A DNA stretch of 64,000 bases from Mesorhizobium sp. M4B.F.Ca.ET.203.01.1.1 (GTDB lineage: Bacteria; Pseudomonadota; Alphaproteobacteria; Rhizobiales; Rhizobiaceae): the NCBI RefSeq assembly GCF_004791025.1, contig NZ_SRUO01000007.1:228314-292313 (forward strand), read 5' to 3'. The notes beneath the pieces are model-generated. The model was not told the origin of the DNA and did not search any database. It saw only the letters and a program-made list of their open reading frames with translations. Positions 16,661-25,273 of this stretch are shown piece after piece; position 1 is the stretch's first letter, and the number at the start of each line of letters is the position of its first letter. A program made the translations under genes and the position numbers.

Positions 16661-17416
16661 ATGCTTCCGGTCATCGAGGCCCCGGACTGGTACGAAACCA
16701 TTCGCATGGGCGACGGCGTGACGCTGATCCACGAGCCGTGGATAAAGCCGTTCTACCGCTGCAACATCTGGCACGTGCGCGGCCGCGACCGCGATCTGCT
16801 CTTCGATACCGGCCTCGGTCATTTCAGCCTTCGGCGCCACGTGCCTCTGGTCACCGAACGCAAGCTCGTCTGCGTCGCCAGCCACACCCATTTCGATCAC
16901 ATCGGCTGCCACCACGAATTCCCCGACCGCTGCGTGCATTCCGCCGAGGCGGCGATCCTCGCCGACCCGCGCAACGAATGGACCGTTGCCGACCGCTATG
17001 CCACCGACGCGATGTTCGATTGCCAGCCGCAAGATTGGGACACGGCGCGCTACAAGATCCTGCCGGCGCCCGCGGGTCGCTTGCTGGAGGGCGGCGATGT
17101 CGTCGATCTCGGCGACCGTGCCTTCGAGGTCATCCACACGCCCGGCCATTCGCCGGGCGGCATCGCGCTCTTCGAGAAGAAGACCGGCATCCTGCTGTCG
17201 GGCGACATCATCTATGACGGGCCGCTGATCGACGACGTCTACCATTCGCTGGTCGACGACTATGTCGCGACGCTGCTTTCCGTGCGCGGCCTCGACGTCT
17301 CGGTCGTCCATGGCGGCCATTTCCCGAGCTTCGGCAAGGTGCGCTACCGCCAGCTCATCGACGAGTATCTGGCGCAAAAGCGGCAGGCGGGCTGCCATCT
17401 GCGGCAGCCCGCCTGA
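16661..17416 (+). CDS. Metallo-beta-lactamase-fold hydrolase
   Basis: A 251-residue MBL-fold enzyme. The metal-binding motif HxHxDH is present as SHTHFDHIG at about residues 71-79. Further ligands are in HTPGHSPGGI (about 162-171), the SGDIIYDG Asp, and the last His in VVHGGHFPSFG. It begins nine bases after the ATPase stop, so it belongs to the polyamine-type ABC operon and may act on the imported compound or a derivative. The substrate is not predictable from the sequence. Confidence 0.82.
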   Translation: MLPVIEAPDWYETIRMGDGVTLIHEPWIKPFYRCNIWHVRGRDRDLLFDTGLGHFSLRRHVPLVTERKLVCVASHTHFDHIGCHHEFPDRCVHSAEAAILADPRNEWTVADRYATDAMFDCQPQDWDTARYKILPAPAGRLLEGGDVVDLGDRAFEVIHTPGHSPGGIALFEKKTGILLSGDIIYDGPLIDDVYHSLVDDYVATLLSVRGLDVSVVHGGHFPSFGKVRYRQLIDEYLAQKRQAGCHLRQPA

Positions 17417-17423
17417 GCGAGCA

Positions 17424-18134
17424 TTAGCGCATCAAGTCAAAGTGCCGGGGAAAAGCCTGATGCAGCAAGAGCAGCATGGTCTTGCGCAGCACATTGGTGT
17501 CGCGGCCGGAGGGGTTCAGGTGATCCCAGTACCATGCGCCGTGCACCAGATAGTTCAGGCTCTCCGACAGGGTGTTTATGTCGACGCCGGCATAGCCGCC
17601 GCTGCGCGAGATCTCGATCAGCAATTCGCGCGCTTCGGCGGTGTAGGCAAGGTCGCTCGGCAAGCCGATTTCATTGTAGATCTGCATGCTCTTGCGGTCG
17701 CTGGAGAACACGACGAAGACCGAAACCCATTTCGGATGCTGGCGGGCGAAGCGTTGCGCGCAGTCGACGGCGCCCAGCAGCCTGTCGACCGGCGTCAGGC
17801 CGGGCGCCCGCACCAGGGTGGCCCACAGCTCATCATATCGATCGCTGAGATACTGCAGGACGGCCCGGAACAGGTTCTCCTTGCTGCGGAAATGGAAGAC
17901 GACCAGTGCGTTCGATGAGCCGACCTGCTCGGCGATGCGCTGCATGGTGACGCTCGCCAGCCCTTCCTCGGCGATGAGGTCGATCGTGGCATCGATGATG
18001 CGCTGGACGCTCGCCTCGCCGCGCTCGCGCCGACGGTCCTTGGGTGGCGCGGCATCATTCGCCGACCCCCTGCCCTCAGCCATCGTGGGCCGCTTTCCGG
18101 CAGTTGCGGTTGCCTTGCGCTGCGCCATTTTCAT
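17424..18134 (-). CDS. TetR-family regulator (BetI-like)
   Basis: A 236-residue TetR protein with an unusually long basic N-terminal tail (about 40 residues). The DNA-binding domain follows at about 42-90 (ASVTMQRIAEQVGSSNALVVFHFRSK in pieces), then a C-terminal dimer/ligand domain like that of BetI. It lies downstream of the amidase on the same strand with about 100 bp between them. It is convergent with the MBL hydrolase at a seven-base gap. It probably controls the amidase/binding-protein genes through the inverted repeat upstream of 20797. An internal start near residue 18 is possible. Confidence 0.82.
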   Translation of the reverse strand: MKMAQRKATATAGKRPTMAEGRGSANDAAPPKDRRRERGEASVQRIIDATIDLIAEEGLASVTMQRIAEQVGSSNALVVFHFRSKENLFRAVLQYLSDRYDELWATLVRAPGLTPVDRLLGAVDCAQRFARQHPKWVSVFVVFSSDRKSMQIYNEIGLPSDLAYTAEARELLIEISRSGGYAGVDINTLSESLNYLVHGAWYWDHLNPSGRDTNVLRKTMLLLLHQAFPRHFDLMR

Positions 18135-18233
18135 CGGCCTTTTCTAACCTGCGGGGGAACCTCCGGTCCCACCGCCATTTTGCGACATCGGGCGTCCGCC
18201 CGCCAGAACCCACGCGAGAGAGCCCGGGATTGC

Positions 18234-19661
18234 TCAAAGCGAAGGGCGGGTCCCGGCGCTGCCATACCATTGGCCCTGAGCCGTCTCATAAGCCATCGCC
18301 GCGCGAAATACATCGGCGTCGCAATAGGTGCGGCCGACGATCTGGATGCCTGTCGGCACGCCGCTCGCCGCCCTCCCCGACGGCATTGAAAGGACCGGGC
18401 AGCGGCTCATCATGTTGAACGGGGTTGTCATCACCCAGCCGAGCGACGGGTTCACCTGCTTTCCGTTGATCTCGACAGTGTCCGTGGTCTGATCGAACTC
18501 GGCCGACACCGCGGGAAGCGCGTTCGTCGGGCAGATCAGCACATCGTATTTTTCGAGCAACGGACCCAGTGTCTGATACATCCGGGCCGCCACCTCCAGC
18601 GTACCGACAAAGTCCGTGGCCTTCGATTTGCGCCCATCTTCGGCGAACCGCCGCGCATAGCTGGTCATGTCCTCGCCATGCTCCTCGAGCAATTGCGACA
18701 GCGAGGCGCCGAAGAGATGCTCCAGATAGGCCATGCCGGCCTTGAGCACCTCATCGCCCCAGCCCAGGTCGACTTCCTCGACCGTGGCGCCGAGCGAGCG
18801 GAAGACATCGCATGCGGCAAGCGTGTTCCTGCGCACATCGGCGTCCACTTCGAAGGAACCGAGATCCATCGAGAAGGCGATCTTCCAGCCCTTGATCGGC
18901 TTGTAGTCGACCGGCAGGCGCAGCTTCGGCCGCAGCGTGGCGATGTCCAGCGGGCTAGGTCCAGCCATGACATTCTGCAGCAGGATCGCGTCCTTGACGT
19001 TTCGCGCCAGCGGTCCGGTGTGGCAATAGAAGTCCAGATTGAACGGCGGCTCGTCGGGATTGCGGCCGTAGGGCGGCTTGAAGCCAACAAGGCCGCAGGC
19101 CGATGCCGGGATGCGGATCGATCCGGCTATATCCGACCCGGTCGCTATCGACGACGTGCCCGAGGCCAGCGTCGCAGCCGCCCCCCCGGACGAACCGCCC
19201 GGCGTGAAATCCGGATTCCACGGATTGCGGGTGACGCCCCATCGCCTCGACCAGGTGTAGCCGGCGCAGCTGAATTCGGGCGTCGCCGTGCGCGCATGCA
19301 CGATGCCGCCGGCCTTGATGATGCGCTCGTTCATCGTCGAGGTATGGCCGCATACGGCATCCCTGGTCAGCAGCGAGCCGTGCGATGTCGGCTTGCCCTT
19401 GATGTAGCTCTCGTCCTTGATGCCGATCGGCAGGCCCTCGAGAGCCCCGGTCCTTGCGCCCCTGGCGTATTTCGCCTCTGCCTTCCTGGCCAGACCGATG
19501 GCCTCCTCGAAATGCGTGAAGGTGAAGCAGTTGATCGTCTCCTTCGTGGCCTCGGCGCGGTCGATGACGGCCCGCATCAGTTCCACCGGCGAGAGCTTCT
19601 TTGCCTTGAACAGCCGCAGCGCCTCGCTGGCCGGCATGTAGCAGAGATCGAGATCGGTCAT
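18234..19661 (-). CDS. Amidase-signature hydrolase
   Basis: A 475-residue amidase-signature enzyme hydrolysing a C-N amide bond. The Ser-cisSer-Lys triad is visible: Lys in IGIKDESY (about 80), cis-Ser in the glycine/serine-rich TPGGSSGGAAA, and nucleophile Ser in GSDIAGSIRIPA. The chosen ATG at 19661 gives MTDLDLCYMPASE. Downstream of a substrate-binding protein gene and upstream of a TetR gene, it probably hydrolyses the imported amide or an acylated amine. The precise substrate is unknown. Confidence 0.88.
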   Translation of the reverse strand: MTDLDLCYMPASEALRLFKAKKLSPVELMRAVIDRAEATKETINCFTFTHFEEAIGLARKAEAKYARGARTGALEGLPIGIKDESYIKGKPTSHGSLLTRDAVCGHTSTMNERIIKAGGIVHARTATPEFSCAGYTWSRRWGVTRNPWNPDFTPGGSSGGAAATLASGTSSIATGSDIAGSIRIPASACGLVGFKPPYGRNPDEPPFNLDFYCHTGPLARNVKDAILLQNVMAGPSPLDIATLRPKLRLPVDYKPIKGWKIAFSMDLGSFEVDADVRRNTLAACDVFRSLGATVEEVDLGWGDEVLKAGMAYLEHLFGASLSQLLEEHGEDMTSYARRFAEDGRKSKATDFVGTLEVAARMYQTLGPLLEKYDVLICPTNALPAVSAEFDQTTDTVEINGKQVNPSLGWVMTTPFNMMSRCPVLSMPSGRAASGVPTGIQIVGRTYCDADVFRAAMAYETAQGQWYGSAGTRPSL

Positions 19662-19762
19662 GGGCAGTCTCCTACGGTCGGCGGAACCGCGCTTGGTGCG
19701 AAGGGACACACCGGACCGCGCGTCGCGGTCCGGCGACTGTGGCCGGACAGACTTCGGCGCGG

Positions 19763-20797
19763 CTATTTCTGGAGATCGGTCCAGATCCTCGTATAGAGCG
19801 CCTGCACGTCCGGCGGACAGGTCGGCATGAACTTGCCCTTGGCGGCGAGTTCAGCCGGAACCTCGACCTCCGGCGCACCCTTCATCTCGTCCGGCATGAA
19901 CGGCTCGGATCCCTTGATGCCGTTCGCGTAGTGCGCGAACGCCGAGATCATCGCCGCGTTCTGCGGGTCCATGATGAAGTTCTGGAACAGCTTGGCGTTC
20001 TCGACATTCTTTGCGTCCTTGAGAACCGCGACATTGTCCATCCAGATCGGATAGCCTTCCTTCGGATAGCCGTAGACGATCTTGTCGTTCTCCATCCGCT
20101 CGCGCAGCGATATGCCGTTCCAGTTCACGCCGGCCGCGATATCGCCCCTGCCGAGGCCGTCGACGGCCGCATAGTCGAACGAAAGCCATTTCGCCTTGGC
20201 CTCGACCAGCTTGTCGCGCACCTTCTTCAGCACCTGCTTGTCGTCGGTGCAGTATTCGCCGCCGAAATAGGAGATGGCGAGGAACAGGATGTCGCCCATC
20301 TCCGGCACGACATTGATCTTGCCGACGAGCTCGGCGGGCGGATCGAGGAAAACGGCCGACGTGTTCGGGTCGCCGGAATAGACCGACTTGTTCACCGAGA
20401 CGCCGGTCGTGCCCCATTGCCAGGGAACGGTGTATTTGCGGCCCGGATCGAACGGCACGTCGACCCATTTCGGATCGACGTTCTTGAAGTTCTCCATTTT
20501 GTTGGGATCGGTCTCCAGCAGCAGGCCTTCGCTGATCCAGACCGGCATGACACTGGCCGACGGCACGACGATGTCGTAGCCCGAAGCGCCCTGGCGCACC
20601 TTGGCCAGCGCCGTGTCGTTGGAGTCATAGTCGGTGACGGTGACCTTGACCTTGTAGGTCTCCTCGAACTTCTTGATGAGGTCGGGATTGGTGTAGTTGC
20701 CCCAATTGTAGATGTTGAGCTCGCCGTCGGCGCGGGCTGCGCCTGTCGCGGCCATCAGCGACAGCCCGGCGACAGTCGCGATCGATTTCCAGTTCAT
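19763..20797 (-). CDS. ABC transporter substrate-binding protein, PotD/PotF-like
   Basis: A 344-residue periplasmic binding protein with a signal peptide ([21 protein letters not shown]) and the mature start [20 protein letters not shown], the classic beginning of spermidine/putrescine binders. It is the first gene of a three-gene set with amidase and TetR. No permease or ATPase accompanies it, so it must use components encoded elsewhere, possibly the complete importer at 12.8-16.7 kb. The start at 20797 fits the signal peptide; upstream residues are not natural. Confidence 0.88.
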   Translation of the reverse strand: MNWKSIATVAGLSLMAATGAARADGELNIYNWGNYTNPDLIKKFEETYKVKVTVTDYDSNDTALAKVRQGASGYDIVVPSASVMPVWISEGLLLETDPNKMENFKNVDPKWVDVPFDPGRKYTVPWQWGTTGVSVNKSVYSGDPNTSAVFLDPPAELVGKINVVPEMGDILFLAISYFGGEYCTDDKQVLKKVRDKLVEAKAKWLSFDYAAVDGLGRGDIAAGVNWNGISLRERMENDKIVYGYPKEGYPIWMDNVAVLKDAKNVENAKLFQNFIMDPQNAAMISAFAHYANGIKGSEPFMPDEMKGAPEVEVPAELAAKGKFMPTCPPDVQALYTRIWTDLQK

Positions 20798-21115
20798 GCT
20801 GTTCTCCCATTGTTGGGACCGGCCGCAAAAGCGGCCTCGGGTCCGACGAAAATAGTTCCTCTCATGCGTGGCCATTCACCGGCGGAGCCGACTGGCCAAC
20901 TCGATCTCAACGTAACTATGACTAAATATACAGTCAATATCTTTCAGCGGGTATTATCCCGGTTGGAAGCGCGACCCCTCGCAGGCGTAGGAAACCCGAC
21001 CAATGCGCCGATGCGCCGGCAAACGTCTCATGGTATCGTCAACGACGAGGGCATTGATGGATTGGGGCAAGCCTCGGCGTGAACAGCCGCGGCTTGCAGG
21101 GTTGGGTTGGGGGTC
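20798..21115. other. Upstream region of the binding-protein/amidase/TetR set
   Basis: This 318-bp gap has no supported gene. It holds the A/T-rich probable promoter and an inverted-repeat operator candidate (20919-20936). The right part precedes the caspase-like fragment on the plus strand. Confidence 0.6.
20919..20936. promoter_or_regulatory. Candidate TetR operator, TGACT-N8-AGTCA
   Basis: TGACT (20919-20923) and AGTCA (20932-20936) form an inverted repeat around an A/T-rich 8-bp core, about 120 bp upstream of the binding-protein start. Size and symmetry suit a TetR dimer, and the TetR gene at the end of this gene set is the likely ligand. Confidence 0.45.
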
Positions 21116-21412
21116 ATGCGCCTTTTTTGGGCGATTGTGCTGCTGATGACCAGAGGGCTCTTTTCCGCCGCGCGCGGCGAGGAACGCATCGCCTTGGTCG
21201 TCGCCGGTCCGGCCGGTGACGGCGCGCCCGCCGTCGCCGTGCGGATCGCGGCAAGCTTGCGGCAGATAGGTTTTGCGGTCGGGCTGCTGAGCCACGGCGA
21301 GGACCGAACCGGCCCGCAGTCCAGCAGGCCCAGCCTACGGGAGCAGATGCCAACGGAGACGAATTCCGCACCACAGGGCTTGGGTACATGCGCGCCAAAA
21401 CTGTTGTCCTGA
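21116..21412 (+). pseudogene. Possible N-terminal fragment of a caspase-like (peptidase C14) protein
   Basis: A signal peptide (MRLFWAIVLLMTRGLFSAARG) is followed by EERIALVVAGPAGDG and VRIAASLRQIGFAVGLLSH. That layout recalls the first beta-strand, the loop and the helix of secreted rhizobial caspase-family proteins (ERIALVIGN...A..IA..LR..GF.V). The usual N-S/A-Y and NP.NDA residues are missing and homology then stops. It overlaps the start of the CHAT gene in another frame. It could instead be an unrelated short secreted protein. Confidence 0.35.
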
Positions 21413-23861
21413 TTGTTGTCGCCGCCATGTTAGGCGTGCTTGCGGTCGTCCTCGCCAATGTCTGGCTGGCCGACCAGCGGACTGGAATGGCACAGCTTGA
21501 CAATGCGCCCGCAACCGCGGCGCCGCCGCCTATGAGCGGGGCGAGCGACGGCGGCTACGGCAGCCCACCGGCCGGCCTCGGAAGTGGCGACTCGGGCAGC
21601 GGCGGCGGTGGTTCCGACAGCGACGGTGGTGGTTCCGGCGGCGGCAGCAGCGGTTTGGCCGGCGGCGGCCTCGGCAACGGCGGTGGTTGGGACGGCGGCG
21701 GTGGCTGGGGCGGCGGCAGCAGCGGTTTGGCCGGCGGCGGCCTCGGCAACGGCGGTGGTTGGGACGGCGGCGGTGGCTGGGGCGGCGGCGGCAGCGGTGG
21801 CCAGGAGCCGTATCCGATGGACGTCGCCCCGGAGACCAGCCATCCCGAAAGCCAGGCCGAGGAAACCGCAGCCTACGAGGCATACAAGCGCGAGCAGGCC
21901 CAGCGCGAGGCCTATGAGCAACAACTGCGGGCACAGGCTGAGGCACTCAGGGCCGAAATGGAGCGCGCCGCGGAAACCGCCAAGGCCTCGGCCCCGGACC
22001 AGCCGTCGACGGGCGCTGGCCCGCCGCCCGCCGGCAACACCGAGATCGATCCCGGTGACGGCCTTCCGCCCCTGCCCCCTGATCCGGCACCGGCCTCAGC
22101 CCAGGACCAGCCCTCGACCGGGCCGGTCTTGGTTCCTGCCGGCGGCGCGGATGTCGATCCCGACGATGGCAACCTTCCACCCCCGCCGCCCGCTCCGGAG
22201 CCGGCCACGGAGCAGGTCGTCCGGCACCCGGCCATCGATGCGCCGGACGAGGTGGTGGCGGGTGACGTCGTGACCGTATCGATCGCGTTGACCGAGGAGC
22301 AATTGACGCCAGAGGTCAAGGTGAAAGCCGCACCCGGCACGACGGTGACCGAGGACGGCGCACTGCGCATGGCGATGCCAGCGGGCACAGAGCAATGGCC
22401 GATCGACATCGATCTCTTCGCCTCGGGCTTCGATCTCGCCGATGGCGGCAAATGGAGCCGGGCAACCACGCTCTATCGCGAAGGCGACAGCGATTTCGTC
22501 CGCTTCGAGCTCAAGGCGCGGCCGATCGGCCAGGACAGCAAGCCAGGCCAGTTCATCGCCCGCATCTACAGTGCCGGACGTTTTCTCGGCTCGGCATCGC
22601 GGCCCGTCACCATAGCGCGGACGCGGATACCCGCTCCCGGCGCCGAAGCCGCCACCCCTGCCCCGGCGATGCTGCTCGCCTCGGCGCCGAGACAGCCATT
22701 GACCGGCAGTATCGACCTCAACGGCGATGGCGACGTGCCCGATCTCGACGTCACCATCCTCTATGACGATCCGAGCGGCCTCGGCTCGGGACAGATCATC
22801 ATCCATTCGCCGCATCTGGCCGGACCGGTGACCGACAGTTTCTCGACACCACCGGAAATGGCGGCATGGCTGGAGTCCGAATACCAACGCCTGCTGCAGC
22901 TCGGCCTCAGCCTGCGCGGCGCGGTTTCGTTGCAGCAGCCCGCCGCAAGCAATGACCCGGAAGCGCAAAAGCGCTTCGTCACGCTTGCCGCCGAAGGCTT
23001 CGGCGATGTGCTCTATCGCGACTATGTGCCGAAGGTGTTCAAGCATGTTTTCTGGTCGTTGCGCAGCAAGGGCGAACTGCGCTCGATCCAGATCACCTCG
23101 AACAGCCCGACACTGCCCTGGGAATTGATCCGCCCGCGAAGCGACGACGGCGCGACGCAGGACGGCTTCCTCGGCATGGGCTATCGGCTGGCGCGCTGGG
23201 CGCCGCGCAGCATGTCCTCGCAGGTCGACAATCCGCTCGACCGGCTGGTCTTCACCGGCGTTGCGGCCGTAGCCCCCTCCTATGTCGACAAGCAGTCTCT
23301 GTCGTTCCAGGAGGTCGAGATCGAGGCGCTCAGCAAGCTTTCCGGTTATCGCCGCTTCGACGGCGATTTCGTCTCTTTCGAAAAGCTCGTCGGCGAGGTC
23401 TCGACCGGCTTCATCCATTTTTCCGGCCATGGCGAGGTCAACCAGCCTGGCAGCGGCCGACCGGTTTTTGCCATCGACCTCGTCGATCAGTCGCTCGATC
23501 CGACACCTGGCGCGCGCTGGTCGCGGCCGCCCACGGTACAGGCAATCCCTTCTATTTCTTCAACGCCTGCGACAGCGGACGCTCGCAGATGTTCGGTGGC
23601 TTCGTGCAGGGCTGGGGACCTGCGGTGCTGGCGAGCGGCGCTTCCGGTTTCATCGGCGGCATGTGGCCGCTGACCGACCGCGCCGCGGCCGCCTTCTCTG
23701 CCGATTTCTACGGCGGCATCACCACCCGGCTCAAGGACGGGCCGGTCTACCTCGCCGAAATCCTGCAAGGCGTGCGCAAGCGCTTTTACGAAACGGGTGA
23801 CCCGACCTACCTTGCCTATACTTTCTACGGCAACGCCAATCTTCAGGTCGTGACGCAGTAG
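21388..23861 (+). pseudogene. Membrane-anchored CHAT-domain (caspase-fold) protein, broken by one frameshift
   Basis: It reads as 761 codons from 21388 before running out of frame. With one base restored near 23500 the product is about 824 residues ending at 23861. Order: a transmembrane anchor (about 5-27), a Gly-rich region with two exact 24-residue repeats, a charged helical stretch (about 145-195), proline-rich linkers, a beta-rich region, and a C-terminal CHAT domain from about 560. The catalytic His is in HFSGHG (about residue 681). The matching Cys lies in FFNACDSG (about 728), but only in the second frame. The uncorrected product lacks Cys and the domain end. It is either a real loss-of-function mutation or a sequence error. 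Confidence 0.8.
21640..21783. repeat. Two exact 72-bp tandem repeats in the CHAT gene
   Basis: Units 21640-21711 and 21712-21783 are identical. Each encodes a 24-residue Gly/Ser/Trp-rich block of the type GGSSGLAGGGLGNGGGWDGG. They are in frame, so copy-number change would alter linker length without breaking the protein. Confidence 0.9.
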
Positions 23862-23894
23862 GAGCCGGAAGCGCGGCGACGTAGGACAGCGATC

Positions 23895-24053
23895 TTACAG
23901 CGCTCTTTGCGGACAGGGCATTCCGGCGGTGTCACCGCAACGCGAGGCCGTCGGCTGGGGCCGGGAACTCATATCTTCCGAATGCCGTACCAGTTCGGCG
24001 AAGACGAGGGCAAAACTTCCCAGCATCAGGAAGACGATAATCAGGCGTGTCAC
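23895..24053 (-). CDS. Possible small single-helix membrane protein
   Basis: A 52-codon frame beginning GTG (VTRLIIVFLMLGSFALVFA) has one clean transmembrane helix and a short polar tail with three Cys residues. It is the only plausible coding signal in the 445-bp gap between the CHAT gene and nadK. No family is recognised, the start codon is uncertain (TTG at 24059 is also possible), and no strong Shine-Dalgarno is visible. Confidence 0.3.
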   Translation of the reverse strand: MTRLIIVFLMLGSFALVFAELVRHSEDMSSRPQPTASRCGDTAGMPCPQRAL

Positions 24054-24306
24054 CGGCAATAGACAGGTCTCGACTTGCTGGCCCCCGCCAACCCATCCAC
24101 TGCCGGCTAACATGGCCCATCCGGCTTTACGAGAGCTTAAGCTTCGTCTTAACCATCACGTTCGGCCATCCGGCGACACAATGCGCGAGCAACTGCCTTT
24201 CATTGCCGTCCTGTGCGGGCCTTTGCAGATGCGGGCGGCCCATGCTACCCCGGCGCTGGCGCGGTCCGGAAACGGGCCGCCGCCAGCCGCTCGTAATCGG
24301 GAAGCC

Positions 24307-25080
24307 ATGAGCAAAGCCGCCAGCCATTTCGCCTTCGTCTCGTCCGACACCGCCGACGCCAAAGCGGCGCTGGAAAGCCTGTCGTCGCACTATGGGCAGA
24401 CATCGGTCGAAGAGGCCGAGATTGTCGTCGCCCTCGGCGGCGACGGCTTCCTGCTGCAGACGCTGCGTGACACGATGAGCACCGGAAAGAAGGTCTACGG
24501 CATGAACCGTGGCACCATCGGCTTCCTGATGAACGAATACCGCGCCGGCGGCCTCGAGGAGCGCATCGCCGCCGCGGTCGCCGAGACCATCCGTCCGCTG
24601 GAGATGCTGGCGGTGACGCATGAGGGCGAGACCGTCTCTGCGCTGGCGATCAACGAAGTGGCGCTCTGGCGCCAGTCCTACCAGACGGCCAAGATCCGCA
24701 TCGCGGTGGACGAGCAGGTGCGGCTCGAGGAACTGAACTGCGACGGCGTGATGATCGCGACACCCGCCGGCTCGACCGCCTATAACCTCTCCGCGCACGG
24801 CCCGATCCTGCCACTCGACGCGCCGCTGCTGGCGCTGACGCCGGTCAGCCCGTTCCGTCCGCGCCGCTGGCGCGGCGCCCTGCTTTCCAACAAGGCGACG
24901 GTGCGCTTCGACATACTCGAAGCCGAAAAGCGGCCGGTGAACGCGGCCGCCGACCATACCGAAGTGAAGGCCGTGGCCTCGGTTACAGTGCGGGAGTCGC
25001 CGACCGCGACGGCGACGTTGTTGTTCGATCCCAACCATTCATGGAACGAGCGCATCCTCGCCGAACAGTTCCGCTACTGA
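24307..25080 (+). CDS. nadK: NAD kinase
   Basis: It phosphorylates NAD to NADP. The protein has 257 residues, the compact length usual in Alphaproteobacteria. The GGDG motif is in VVALGGDGFLLQTLR (about 42-56). The conserved ATPAGSTAYNLSAHGPIL (in pieces, about 152-172) and the acidic segment NCDGVM are present. The ATG at 24307 (MSKAASHFAFVSS) is chosen; upstream in-frame residues are composition noise. It is transcribed in the same direction as the helicase gene. Confidence 0.95.
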   Translation: MSKAASHFAFVSSDTADAKAALESLSSHYGQTSVEEAEIVVALGGDGFLLQTLRDTMSTGKKVYGMNRGTIGFLMNEYRAGGLEERIAAAVAETIRPLEMLAVTHEGETVSALAINEVALWRQSYQTAKIRIAVDEQVRLEELNCDGVMIATPAGSTAYNLSAHGPILPLDAPLLALTPVSPFRPRRWRGALLSNKATVRFDILEAEKRPVNAAADHTEVKAVASVTVRESPTATATLLFDPNHSWNERILAEQFRY

Positions 25081-25273
25081 GCCGGTACCAGGACAGGGCC
25101 TCGATTAAGCATCGCGATTAAGCTTACGTCTTCACAATCGCAGCATTTCCGGCCGTTTCTGTTGACAAATCGTGGGCTTGCGCCTAACTCCAACGCCGAT
25201 CTTGCAGGCGCGCGGCGCCTGCCGCGACGGATACCGTTGCGCTTCCCCCTGTAAAAGCCAAAGACAGCCAAAC

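Noticed and set aside
21640..21783. Possible CRISPR or satellite array
   Set aside because: Only two exact units with no unique spacers; they are in frame within a Gly-rich linker.
22096..23430. 444-codon open frame antisense to the CHAT gene
   Set aside because: No domain similarity. The plus strand has a transmembrane anchor and CHAT motifs, even though frameshifted.
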